DNA of 40,668 nucleotides, taken from contig CACYLQ010000022.1 in NCBI GenBank assembly GCA_902775195.1, positions 1 through 40,668 on the forward strand, given 5' to 3'. Shown here in pieces: positions 26,320-33,535 of this stretch. This DNA is from an uncultured Pseudobutyrivibrio sp. (lineage in GTDB: Bacteria; Bacillota; Clostridia; Lachnospirales; Lachnospiraceae). Position numbers and translations under genes: made by a program. The first letter of the stretch is position 1. Each line of letters opens with the position of its first letter. Under the pieces are notes generated by a model. The model did no database searches and was not told the origin of the DNA. It was given only the letters and a program-made list of their open reading frames with translations.

Positions 26320-27011
26320 TGGCAGAATTCATGCAAAACAGTGCTTATGCAGGAGTTACAATTAGTTTGGTTTCCTATGCAATTGGCGCAAAGCTTAAAA
26401 GAAAATTTGGTTTTGGATTCTTAAATCCACTTCTTATATCTATTATTGTTACTATTCTTGTTTTAGTAGGCTGCAACGTAAGCTACGAAACATACAACGA
26501 AGGTGCTAAATACCTTAGCTGGCTTCTTACTCCAGCTACAGTTTGTCTTGCTATTCCTTTATATGAGGAGTTTGAGCTTCTTAAGAACAATGCTAAGGCA
26601 GTTTTACTTGGCGTATTGGCAGGCGTTATCACATCACTTCTTACTGTTTTTGTTTTAGCTAAGATGATGGGATTGTCACATCAGAATTACGTAACATTGT
26701 TACCAAAGTCTATTACAACAGCCATTGGAATGGGTGTATCTGAGGAGCTTGGTGGATATGTTACTATCACAGTAGCAGTAATTGTTATTACAGGCGTAAT
26801 TGGAAATATCCTTGGTGAATTTATTTGTAAACTGTTTAGAATACAAGAACCTATCTCTAAGGGCTTGGCTCTTGGTACTGCAGCTCACGCCATTGGAACA
26901 GCTAAGGCTATGGAGCTTGGTGATGTAGAAGGAGCAATGAGCTCACTTTCTATAGCAGTTGCTGGTGTTATCACAGTAGTACTTGCTACTTTATTTGCAA
27001 GCTTTATGTAA
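26319..27011 (+). CDS. lrgB: LrgB family membrane protein
   Basis: A 230-residue protein with about seven membrane helices. Family-typical segments are LLTPATVCLAIPLYEEFELLKNN, LLPKSITTAIGMGVSEELGG and GLALGTAAHAIGTAKAMELG. It is the conserved partner of LrgA, encoded with a one-base stop/start overlap. Together they probably form a membrane complex acting in autolysis control or metabolite export. The length is usual for the family. Confidence 0.92.
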   Translation: MAEFMQNSAYAGVTISLVSYAIGAKLKRKFGFGFLNPLLISIIVTILVLVGCNVSYETYNEGAKYLSWLLTPATVCLAIPLYEEFELLKNNAKAVLLGVLAGVITSLLTVFVLAKMMGLSHQNYVTLLPKSITTAIGMGVSEELGGYVTITVAVIVITGVIGNILGEFICKLFRIQEPISKGLALGTAAHAIGTAKAMELGDVEGAMSSLSIAVAGVITVVLATLFASFM

Positions 27012-27037
27012 TTCATTTTTGAATAAGGAGAATATTA

Positions 27038-27595
27038 ATGGGAAAGAATCTTGCAATCGTTTTTCCTGGAATAGGATATCATTGCGATAAACCACTTTTG
27101 TATTATTCAAAGAAGTTAGCTAAGAACAAAGGCTACGATATAGTTGAGGTTTCTTATACATTTAGTGATGACTTCGGTACAATCAAATCTGACCCTGAGA
27201 AAATGCAGGCTGCGTTTGACGAGGCTTTTGAGCAGGTTGTGGACAAGCTTAAGGATATCGTATTTGCGGATTATGAAAGAGTTGTTTTCATCGGAAAGAG
27301 TATAGGAACAGCTTTGGCTGCCAGATACAATATGACTTATGAATTAGATGCGGATATGATTGTGTTCACTCCTATAGAGCACACCTTTGCATACATTAAC
27401 AATTGCGAGGGAATGGTATTCCACGGCAGTGCAGACCCACTTTGCGACACAGATATGTGTACACAGCTGTGCGAACAATTATCATTAACTTATGCAGTAA
27501 TACCTGAGGCTAATCATTCATTAGAAACAGGGGATGTAGAAACAGACATCGAAAATCTTGCACAGGTCATGCGTATAGTGGACGGAATTTTATAA
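27038..27595 (+). CDS. small alpha/beta-hydrolase-fold protein
   Basis: A 185-residue soluble protein. The strand-turn-helix FIGKSIGTALAARY carries a nucleophile elbow GKSIG (S88), and NHSLETGD near residue 168 supplies the likely catalytic His. FHGSADPLCD gives the strand before the acidic residue. This is the small serine-hydrolase subset of the fold; the substrate is unknown. AAGGAG precedes the ATG. It follows lrgB by 26 bases and may be in that transcript. A bidirectional terminator follows. Confidence 0.78.
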   Translation: MGKNLAIVFPGIGYHCDKPLLYYSKKLAKNKGYDIVEVSYTFSDDFGTIKSDPEKMQAAFDEAFEQVVDKLKDIVFADYERVVFIGKSIGTALAARYNMTYELDADMIVFTPIEHTFAYINNCEGMVFHGSADPLCDTDMCTQLCEQLSLTYAVIPEANHSLETGDVETDIENLAQVMRIVDGIL

Positions 27596-27611
27596 TAGCT
27601 TAGATATAGAT

Positions 27612-27660
27612 AAAGCATACTGTTGTAGTTATCAAACTGCTACAGTATGCTTTATTTTTT
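27612..27660. terminator. bidirectional intrinsic terminator between convergent genes
   Basis: AAAGCATACTGT (27612-27623) pairs perfectly with ACAGTATGCTTT (27642-27653) over an 18-base loop that itself can form a short AGTT/AACT stem. T-rich sequence follows on the right and A-rich sequence borders the left arm. It separates the hydrolase gene from the reverse-strand aldo/keto reductase. Confidence 0.82.
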
Positions 27661-28513
27661 ATGGTTGGTCAGGACTGTGTCCGCTGTTTCCGTAAGGTGG
27701 AATTTCATCAATTGCTGTCATATCATCATCTGAAAGCTCAAAGTCAAACACATTAGCGTTTTGTATGATGCGGTCTTCATTGACAGATTTTGGAAGAGGC
27801 ACAATGTCGTGCTGTACTTCCCAGCGAAGAATAATCTGAGCAACAGTTCTTCCGTATTTATTAGCAAGCTCTTCAAGTAATGGGTGAGCAAGAGATTTGC
27901 CTCTTCCAAGAGGGCTCCATGCTTCTACCAATATTCCGTGCTCTTTACAGTAATCTACTGTATCCTTCTGTAAAAATCCTGGGTTAACCTCAATCTGATC
28001 TACCGCAGGTGTTACTTCCATATCTATAATAGTATCCAAATGATGTGTAAGGAAGTTTGATACGCCGATTGCTTTAACACGACCTGATTTGTAAATCTCT
28101 GTCATGGCCTTCCAGGTCTGTCTGTTTGTATTCTCCCAATCATCATCAAAGGCATAAGATGCAGGCCAATGAACTAAATACAAATCCAGGTAATCCATCT
28201 GCATTTCGTTCATAGTCTTTTCAAAGGCAGCAAGAGTTTTGTCGTAGCCAAGCTCTGTTTTCCAAGCCTTGCTGGTAACAAAAATATCTTCACGCTTAGT
28301 TTGGCTTTCCTCCATAAAATCCTTTATAGCATTAGCAACGAATTTTTCATTTTCATAAAAAGCAGCAGTATCGATATGACGATAGCCGTTTTTCAAAGCA
28401 AGCCTTACAGAATTGTAGGCTTCATTTTGGTCTTTGATTTTGTAGGTACCATATCCAAACATTGGAATTGCAGTACCATTATTCAGGTTGATTCTTGTTG
28501 TAAGTGATTCCAT
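27659..28513 (-). CDS. aldo/keto reductase
   Basis: A 284-residue cytosolic NADPH-dependent oxidoreductase with a TIM barrel. The catalytic tetrad is D48, Y53, K82 and H115 (GYRHIDTAAFYENE, VTSKAW, LVHWPA). Also seen are the family segments KAIGVSNF, QIEVNPGFLQ and the cofactor-binding PLPKSVNEDRI. It is of the 2,5-diketo-gluconate reductase/YvgN-like class; the natural substrate is unclear. The start at 28513 is preferred because AAGGAG lies just upstream within the codons of a longer MKEKAM extension that begins at 28528. Confidence 0.92.
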   Translation of the reverse strand: MESLTTRINLNNGTAIPMFGYGTYKIKDQNEAYNSVRLALKNGYRHIDTAAFYENEKFVANAIKDFMEESQTKREDIFVTSKAWKTELGYDKTLAAFEKTMNEMQMDYLDLYLVHWPASYAFDDDWENTNRQTWKAMTEIYKSGRVKAIGVSNFLTHHLDTIIDMEVTPAVDQIEVNPGFLQKDTVDYCKEHGILVEAWSPLGRGKSLAHPLLEELANKYGRTVAQIILRWEVQHDIVPLPKSVNEDRIIQNANVFDFELSDDDMTAIDEIPPYGNSGHSPDQP

Positions 28514-28541
28514 AGCCTTCTCCTTCATAGTTTATAAGGCA

Positions 28542-28570
28542 ATTATATGTATTTTGAAGGTGAAATACAA
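28542..28570 (-). promoter_or_regulatory. promoter of the aldo/keto reductase gene
   Basis: On the reverse strand, TTGTAT (28570-28565), a 17-base spacer and TATAAT (28547-28542) lie about 30 bases before the start codon. It overlaps the forward promoter candidate for the esterase gene. Confidence 0.6.
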
Positions 28571-28583
28571 TTTTAAATGTAAT
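28554..28583 (+). promoter_or_regulatory. possible promoter of the esterase gene
   Basis: TTGAAG (28554-28559), an 18-base gap and TGTAAT (28578-28583) lie 44 bases before the ATG. It overlaps the divergent reductase promoter, so the two genes could compete for RNA polymerase. Confidence 0.4.
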
Positions 28584-28627
28584 AGAATATAAACGTTGAA
28601 AAATATTTTATTAGGAGAATAAGGAAA

Positions 28628-29368
28628 ATGTATATTGTTGATGATGGAATTAAACTAAACGCAATTTTGGATATGCCAGAAGGGGGAGCAGAAAAGTGTC
28701 CACTTTGTCTTGTATTTCATGGCTTTACAGGACATATTGAGGAAGACCATATCGTAGCCGTAGCAAAGGGACTTAACGAAATCGGAGTTGCTACACTTCG
28801 TGTAGATTTATTTGGTCACGGCAAGAGCGAGGGAGAGTTCAGAGAGCACAATCTTTACAAGTGGCTCAATAACATCCTTGCAGTAGTTGATTATGCAAAG
28901 AAGCTTGACTTCGTTACAGACCTCTACATCTGCGGACATTCACAGGGCGGTCTTGCAGTTACACTTGCTGCCGCAATGGAAAGAGATACTATCAAGGCTC
29001 TTATGCCACTTTCACCTGCATACGTCATTATTGACGGTGCGAAGGCCGGCATGCTTTTAGGTCAGCCTTTCGACCCAGAGCATATTCCAGATGAATTAGT
29101 ATCATGGGATGGTCGTACACTTAACGGTAACTATATTAGAGTAGCACAGTCAATCGACTTAGATGCAGCCATGAAGAAATTCACAGGCCCTGTACTTATC
29201 GTTCACGGTGATGCAGATGATACTGTACCTGTTGAATTTGCTATTGATGCATCAAAGAAATTTGCTAATTGCAAGTTAGAGCTTATAAAGGATGATGATC
29301 ACTGTTATGGCAAGCACATGGACCTTATGGTTGAAGCCGTACAGAATTTTGTAAAGGGATTGCAGTAA
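28628..29368 (+). CDS. Est1E-like cinnamoyl/feruloyl esterase
   Basis: A 246-residue alpha/beta hydrolase that should release ferulic or related acids from arabinoxylan fragments. The catalytic residues are S105 in GHSQGG, D197 in HGDADDTVP and H225 in DDDHCYG, the same numbers as in Est1E of Butyrivibrio proteoclasticus as I recall it. The N-terminal oxyanion region is HGFTGH, and a lid insertion lies around residues 130-175. Long stretches (for example AVVDYAKKLDFVTD) are near-identical to Est1E from memory. No signal peptide is seen, so it acts in the cytoplasm on imported oligosaccharides. The lipoprotein gene starts three bases downstream. Confidence 0.9.
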   Translation: MYIVDDGIKLNAILDMPEGGAEKCPLCLVFHGFTGHIEEDHIVAVAKGLNEIGVATLRVDLFGHGKSEGEFREHNLYKWLNNILAVVDYAKKLDFVTDLYICGHSQGGLAVTLAAAMERDTIKALMPLSPAYVIIDGAKAGMLLGQPFDPEHIPDELVSWDGRTLNGNYIRVAQSIDLDAAMKKFTGPVLIVHGDADDTVPVEFAIDASKKFANCKLELIKDDDHCYGKHMDLMVEAVQNFVKGLQ

Positions 29369-29371
29369 TAT

Positions 29372-31021
29372 ATGAAAAAACGATTTGTAGCTATACTAGC
29401 CATTTCTATGTTAGCTGTGCTGACAGCCTGCGGTAATAAGAATCAGGGAACAGAATCTGCCACTTCGGAAATACAGGCTAGTGATATCAAAGAATCCGAG
29501 GAAGCTGTTGATCTTACCCAGGAGGAACTAGATTCATTTACGGAGTTATTTGGTACTTCTGAATATAATGGATTTGTAGTAAGCCCATTTAATGATGTAA
29601 ATGATATAGATTGGGCTGAAGTCTTTTTCAATGGAGCAGGTATCGCAGCCGCTGATGTTTCAGAGGAAGAAAGTGATAATGCCTATAAGCACTTTGGGGA
29701 TGATTGTGGAGATTTAATCACCCTTAGAGCTGATGACATAGATAGCTTCGTGGAGTCGCATACTGGAATTAAAGATGATATAAAGGACCAGATTGGTTAT
29801 GACTATATTGAGGAATATGATTCATATTATGCCCTGCATGGAGATTCCAACTGGACGCCTTATGAATGTACAAGCGGCATAAAGCTTGGCGATTTGTATG
29901 TAGTTGAGATGCACAATGTTCCTCCTGAAGACGTCGAATGGCATGCGTGGGACACCCCTGACATTGAATTGACCTTCGAGAAAAACGGTGATGTCTACAG
30001 GATGATTTCCAATGTTTGGCACTGGGAGGATGGCAATGACCCTGACCAGACCTTTGATATCAATCTGCCAGGACATGAGAAGGGCCGTGTAATCACATAT
30101 CAGGGAGATCAAAAAACTGGAGAGGCTGCCAATATGGTAGTTACCGCCGATGGCAAGCGTGTGTGTTGGCTTGCCAACTGGTTTTTGGATGACGAACGTG
30201 TTTCCACGGACTTTATAACAATCAATGCAGTTGGCAGTTTTGATTTTTCTGCAGATGGCGTAGATGATATTGTAGTGGTGGCAGAAGATACTGAAGGTGA
30301 TGAACATGTTGGATTATATGAATACCAATTCGTTTATGGTTCAGAAGGCTACAATTATCACGCAGATGCTTCTGATTGGATAAGCACCTATTATTCGGAA
30401 GAATTAACTATTCCTAACGTAAAAGAATATCTATTGGGTGACAATCAGAAAGCTGTTTATCCTACATGGAAGGAAGCCTACAAACAGGTTGTTCGTCTAA
30501 CTAATCTTGATGACAGTTATAGCTACAATCTTATTTATTTAGATGACGATGATGTTCCTGAGCTTGTAATTGATAACTATGGTTATTACTTCTTCCTATA
30601 CAGCTATAAGGATGGACATGTAGTACCTGTTGGTGAGGACTTCGGATATGGAGCTGGTGGCATAGCTGATTACGAATATGTTCCAAAGAAAAACTGTATC
30701 AGATATTGGAATTCTGATTACGCAGGAATAGTATGCGACTTACATTTTATCTCAATTCATGATGGTAAAATCGTCTACGATTACACCTGTCAAATGGATA
30801 ACTATGACGATTTAGATGGCAATGGCTACCCTTCCGAGGACGAGATGACAGAGGAAGCTCTTGCAAAAGCTACAGGCTCTACCAGCTATTATGCTAATGA
30901 CAAATCCTTAAGCCAAGATGTTATCGAAAAGAAAATTGAAGAGCTCCAAGAGTATGAATATGAAACAATCCACGGGCAGTATGATTCAGTTGACTTTTAT
31001 GATGTGATGGCGAAGATGTAA
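29372..31021 (+). CDS. large acidic lipoprotein of unknown function
   Basis: A 549-residue exported lipoprotein: signal peptide with lipobox LTAC (C20 lipidated), then a Ser/Glu-rich linker. The mature part is strongly acidic and rich in Asp and aromatic residues. Two short segments, SADGVDDIVVV and LDDDDVPELVIDNYG, resemble FG-GAP/integrin-like or EF-loop calcium-binding blades, suggesting beta-propeller-like units, one near residue 290 and one near 390. I recognise no enzyme motif. It follows the esterase by three bases with only a weak AAAGGGA site thirteen bases upstream, so it is probably translated after the esterase in one transcript. Confidence 0.75.
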   Translation: MKKRFVAILAISMLAVLTACGNKNQGTESATSEIQASDIKESEEAVDLTQEELDSFTELFGTSEYNGFVVSPFNDVNDIDWAEVFFNGAGIAAADVSEEESDNAYKHFGDDCGDLITLRADDIDSFVESHTGIKDDIKDQIGYDYIEEYDSYYALHGDSNWTPYECTSGIKLGDLYVVEMHNVPPEDVEWHAWDTPDIELTFEKNGDVYRMISNVWHWEDGNDPDQTFDINLPGHEKGRVITYQGDQKTGEAANMVVTADGKRVCWLANWFLDDERVSTDFITINAVGSFDFSADGVDDIVVVAEDTEGDEHVGLYEYQFVYGSEGYNYHADASDWISTYYSEELTIPNVKEYLLGDNQKAVYPTWKEAYKQVVRLTNLDDSYSYNLIYLDDDDVPELVIDNYGYYFFLYSYKDGHVVPVGEDFGYGAGGIADYEYVPKKNCIRYWNSDYAGIVCDLHFISIHDGKIVYDYTCQMDNYDDLDGNGYPSEDEMTEEALAKATGSTSYYANDKSLSQDVIEKKIEELQEYEYETIHGQYDSVDFYDVMAKM

Positions 31022-31069
31022 AGATTTATATTGCAAAATCACAATTGGCTAGCGCAAGTATATAATTGA

Positions 31070-31308
31070 AGTATAAATCCTGATTTTATACTAAAAAATC
31101 AACTTAATATTGGAAAAGCAACAAAAAAAGTATAAGGGTGAAGCAAAATAGCAACCTTATACTTTTTTTAACTTTAAAACAATGTTTACTTGATGAAAAA
31201 AGTATAGGATGAGCAAATCGCTGCAGATTCTATACTTTTATCTACGTGGAAACTGTATATCTACCTATTTCGAAGTATAAAAAGAGAAAATAAGCCATAT
31301 CTTATACT
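31070..31308. repeat. array of four AGTAT-stem hairpins, left flank of Wadjet-Fic island
   Basis: Four inverted repeats share the outer core AGTAT...ATACT: 31070-31092 (8 pairs, loop 7), 31123-31169 (15 pairs, loop 17), 31198-31239 (13 pairs with one G-T, loop 16) and 31274-31308 (7 pairs, loop 21). The bases after the core differ (AAA, AAGG, AGGAT, AA) but stay complementary on the other arm, which points to selection for a folded structure. A related array lies on the right flank at 39349-39606. Confidence 0.75.
31123..31169. terminator. probable bidirectional terminator (second hairpin of left array)
   Basis: Fifteen perfect pairs (31123-31137 with 31155-31169) begin with seven A and end with seven T, about 100 bases after the lipoprotein stop codon. 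The form suits termination on either strand. It is also a member of the hairpin array. Confidence 0.6.
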
Positions 31309-31399
31309 AGCTCTGTGACAGAAGAATCCAATTAGGCATAGCAGGTGTGTGGACCGTGCTTGTTGAGTTAGTAGTAGATAACATAGGCTTAAATATTGT

Positions 31400-31441
31400 A
31401 AAACCTCCTAGTGTCATTTAAAATGATTTTGTGAGGTTTTT
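31400..31441 (+). promoter_or_regulatory. leader hairpin/attenuator candidate before jetA
   Basis: AAAACCTC (31400-31407) pairs with GAGGTTTT (31433-31440), enclosing a second perfect stem TCATTT/AAATGA (31414-31426), and is followed by T-rich sequence: a terminator form 38 bases before jetA. CTCCTA (31405-31410) overlaps the 5' arm and is also complementary to the jetA ribosome binding site TAGGAG (31467-31472). Two mutually exclusive folds are thus possible. Confidence 0.5.
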
Positions 31442-31478
31442 GTTTAATTAATGGTATTTTGATGTTTAGGAGAGATAG

Positions 31479-32882
31479 ATGACAAAGTTATTTGATGTTA
31501 TTCCGAATAATTTTTTTAACTATTTGGGAAGCGGAAGTAACAATAGAATATATGCAGAATGTTTGCTAATTATTTATGGTGAATATGAAAATGAAATATC
31601 ATATAGATTACCACGTAACCAAATCAGAGATGCGGTTGCATTCTATCTAAATGATATCCATTCAGATTTGATTCTTGAAGATGGCGAAACTGAGAAAAAT
31701 TATTCTGAAATGGCATCTGCTATTATAAGAAAATTTTCAGATGCTGAGGTAGGTTGGCTTGAAGAGGACAATGACGAAGCGACTTTTGAAAAACAGATAA
31801 TTATGACTGAGCAGGGAATCATGCTTGCTGAATTCTTGGAAAGACTGAAGGTTCCTGAAAAAGAAGAATTCTCCAGTTATATTTTTAATATTTATAACAT
31901 TCTTAGAAGTCATGAACAATGGGAGGAAAATCCATATGCGCTTTGTCTATTAAGCGTTTATAAGAATAGTAGAAATTTATCAAAAGCTCTGAAGAAATTA
32001 GCTACATTTATTAGAAAAATAATTGAAGAAATGATGAATGAAAATTCTTTCGAAAGTCTTACGGAGAATATTATTTCTTATTGCGATGGAGATTTTATAA
32101 AAGAATATTCAAGATTAACGAAAAAGCAAAACATTCATTATTACAGAAGCTCAATTATTAATAGTATAAAGGAATTTGAGAATAATCAGGAATTGTTTGA
32201 AAAATTACTGGAAGGTTGTTCGGTTGAAAACAATATTTCAAAAGAAGAGGCCCAAGATAAGGTCTTGGATATGATTCAAAAAACCAAAAATTTCCTTGAA
32301 TATGAATATGATGCAATTATGGCAGACATTAAGCATAAGATTAATATTTATCTGCAAATTGCTGTAGGACGTGGTAGATTCCTAAGAAATAAAGGAGCAG
32401 ATTTACGAGGAAGTGTAGAACAGACCATCAAATATATTGTTGAAGAAATGGATGAACTAAATCTGAAGGATAATATGCCTGAAGAGTATATGGATTTATT
32501 CTCACTGCAAAAAAATGAATTTATTGATTTGAATTCAATTCGTTATCCTGCCAAGCAAAAGGCAATTAAGAAAAATGTAAAGCAACAGTATGAAGTTCTT
32601 ACAGATGAAGATAAATTAAATGCTATTGAAGCACAAAGAAAAAGTGCCTTTAATCCATATTCGAAAGAGCGTATGAAGGATTTCTTAGATAAGCAAATTG
32701 AAAACAAAGTATTGGTTAGTGCAGCCGAATTACCACTTACATCAAAGGATGACATGCTAGTTAGTCTATCGGCAGTTGCATATGCTATGGATAACGGATA
32801 TACGATAATAACAAAAGACGGTTATGTTGAAAGTAATGATTTAATCATCAAGGATTTTGAAATTAGAAGGGATAATAAATGA
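31479..32882 (+). CDS. jetA: Wadjet protein JetA (kleisin/MukF-like subunit)
   Basis: A 467-residue protein, first gene of a four-gene SMC-type system. The N-terminal part (about 1-120) looks like winged-helix segments of MukF-like kleisins; a long helical middle (about 130-330) and a C-terminal segment ending in a small domain (YAMDNGYTIITKDGYVES) follow. Identification rests on its place before the MukE-like, MukB-like and toprim genes and on resemblance to the JetA families of Clostridia (DUF5716 type, from memory). That would fit Wadjet type III better than the DUF3375 type I, but I am not certain. TAGGAG precedes the ATG. It overlaps jetB by four bases (ATGA). Confidence 0.85.
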   Translation: MTKLFDVIPNNFFNYLGSGSNNRIYAECLLIIYGEYENEISYRLPRNQIRDAVAFYLNDIHSDLILEDGETEKNYSEMASAIIRKFSDAEVGWLEEDNDEATFEKQIIMTEQGIMLAEFLERLKVPEKEEFSSYIFNIYNILRSHEQWEENPYALCLLSVYKNSRNLSKALKKLATFIRKIIEEMMNENSFESLTENIISYCDGDFIKEYSRLTKKQNIHYYRSSIINSIKEFENNQELFEKLLEGCSVENNISKEEAQDKVLDMIQKTKNFLEYEYDAIMADIKHKINIYLQIAVGRGRFLRNKGADLRGSVEQTIKYIVEEMDELNLKDNMPEEYMDLFSLQKNEFIDLNSIRYPAKQKAIKKNVKQQYEVLTDEDKLNAIEAQRKSAFNPYSKERMKDFLDKQIENKVLVSAAELPLTSKDDMLVSLSAVAYAMDNGYTIITKDGYVESNDLIIKDFEIRRDNK

Positions 32883-33535
32883 TAGAGGAACATTGGGATA
32901 ATTATACTTCGTCAGAGAAGGAACAGTTTCAAAGGGCCGCCAGACGATTATTAAAGAATACTTTTATAGTTAGAGATAAAGACGATGATAATCGAAAAAT
33001 ATATTTCTTTATTGCAAAGCGCCCTGATCCTTTTAGAGAGTACTTTAAGTATATTGGTTTTGATATTGCTGTTGATAGAGAAAATGGCGTGGTTATGCTT
33101 CAAAATGACAGGAGTGTTAGCGAGACTAGAAGAATACAGGCAAATCGAATTCAGTTAAAAAAATTTGAAAGCATTGTATTATGCTGCTTATGGACAATAT
33201 ATGTTGATAGAATTTCTAAGGGCTCTCTTAAGCGAGATATTATTATAGGAATTACCGATTTGCGATTTGAATTAGAGAAATACGGATTAAAAGATCAGAT
33301 TGATAATAAAACATTAATGATAAACACTATTGATACTTTTAAGAAATATAATTTGGTCGATGTTATTGGAAAAATAGGAGATGTTGATTGTAGTATAAGA
33401 ATATATCCTTCCATACAATTTGCATTAAATGGAGAAGAGTTTAGGCAATTTGTTGAAAAAGCTACTGAACGATTTAAATATGCTGATGAAGATGATGGAT
33501 TTGATGAGGAAGAAATAGATGAGTTCGATGAATAA
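32879..33535 (+). CDS. jetB: Wadjet protein JetB (MukE/KITE-like subunit)
   Basis: A 218-residue acidic protein with winged-helix-like segments (RAARRLLKNTFIVRDK; LKRDIIIGITDLRFELEKYGLKD; TIDTFKKYNLVDVIG) as expected for the MukE-type partner that bridges kleisin and SMC. The C-terminal 20 residues are nearly all Asp and Glu (DEDDGFDEEEIDEFDE). It overlaps jetA by four bases and jetC by 17 bases, so the operon is translationally coupled. The assignment relies on context and size. Confidence 0.83.
   Translation: MIEEHWDNYTSSEKEQFQRAARRLLKNTFIVRDKDDDNRKIYFFIAKRPDPFREYFKYIGFDIAVDRENGVVMLQNDRSVSETRRIQANRIQLKKFESIVLCCLWTIYVDRISKGSLKRDIIIGITDLRFELEKYGLKDQIDNKTLMINTIDTFKKYNLVDVIGKIGDVDCSIRIYPSIQFALNGEEFRQFVEKATERFKYADEDDGFDEEEIDEFDE

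Larger units (their letters stand above)
31022..31478. other. 457-base non-coding spacer left of the defence island
   Basis: No supported gene. It holds four hairpins with AGTAT/ATACT stems (31070-31308), of which the second is a probable terminator for the lipoprotein gene, an unassigned stretch with no clear structure (31311-31399), and a leader hairpin before jetA (31400-31441). No convincing jet promoter was found, although one must lie here if the operon is separately transcribed. Confidence 0.7.

Noticed and set aside
31311-31399. tRNA-like gene or fragment between the left array and the jetA leader
   Set aside because: No acceptor stem, T-loop or anticodon arm could be built; a short GTG frame of eight codons there has no good ribosome binding site.
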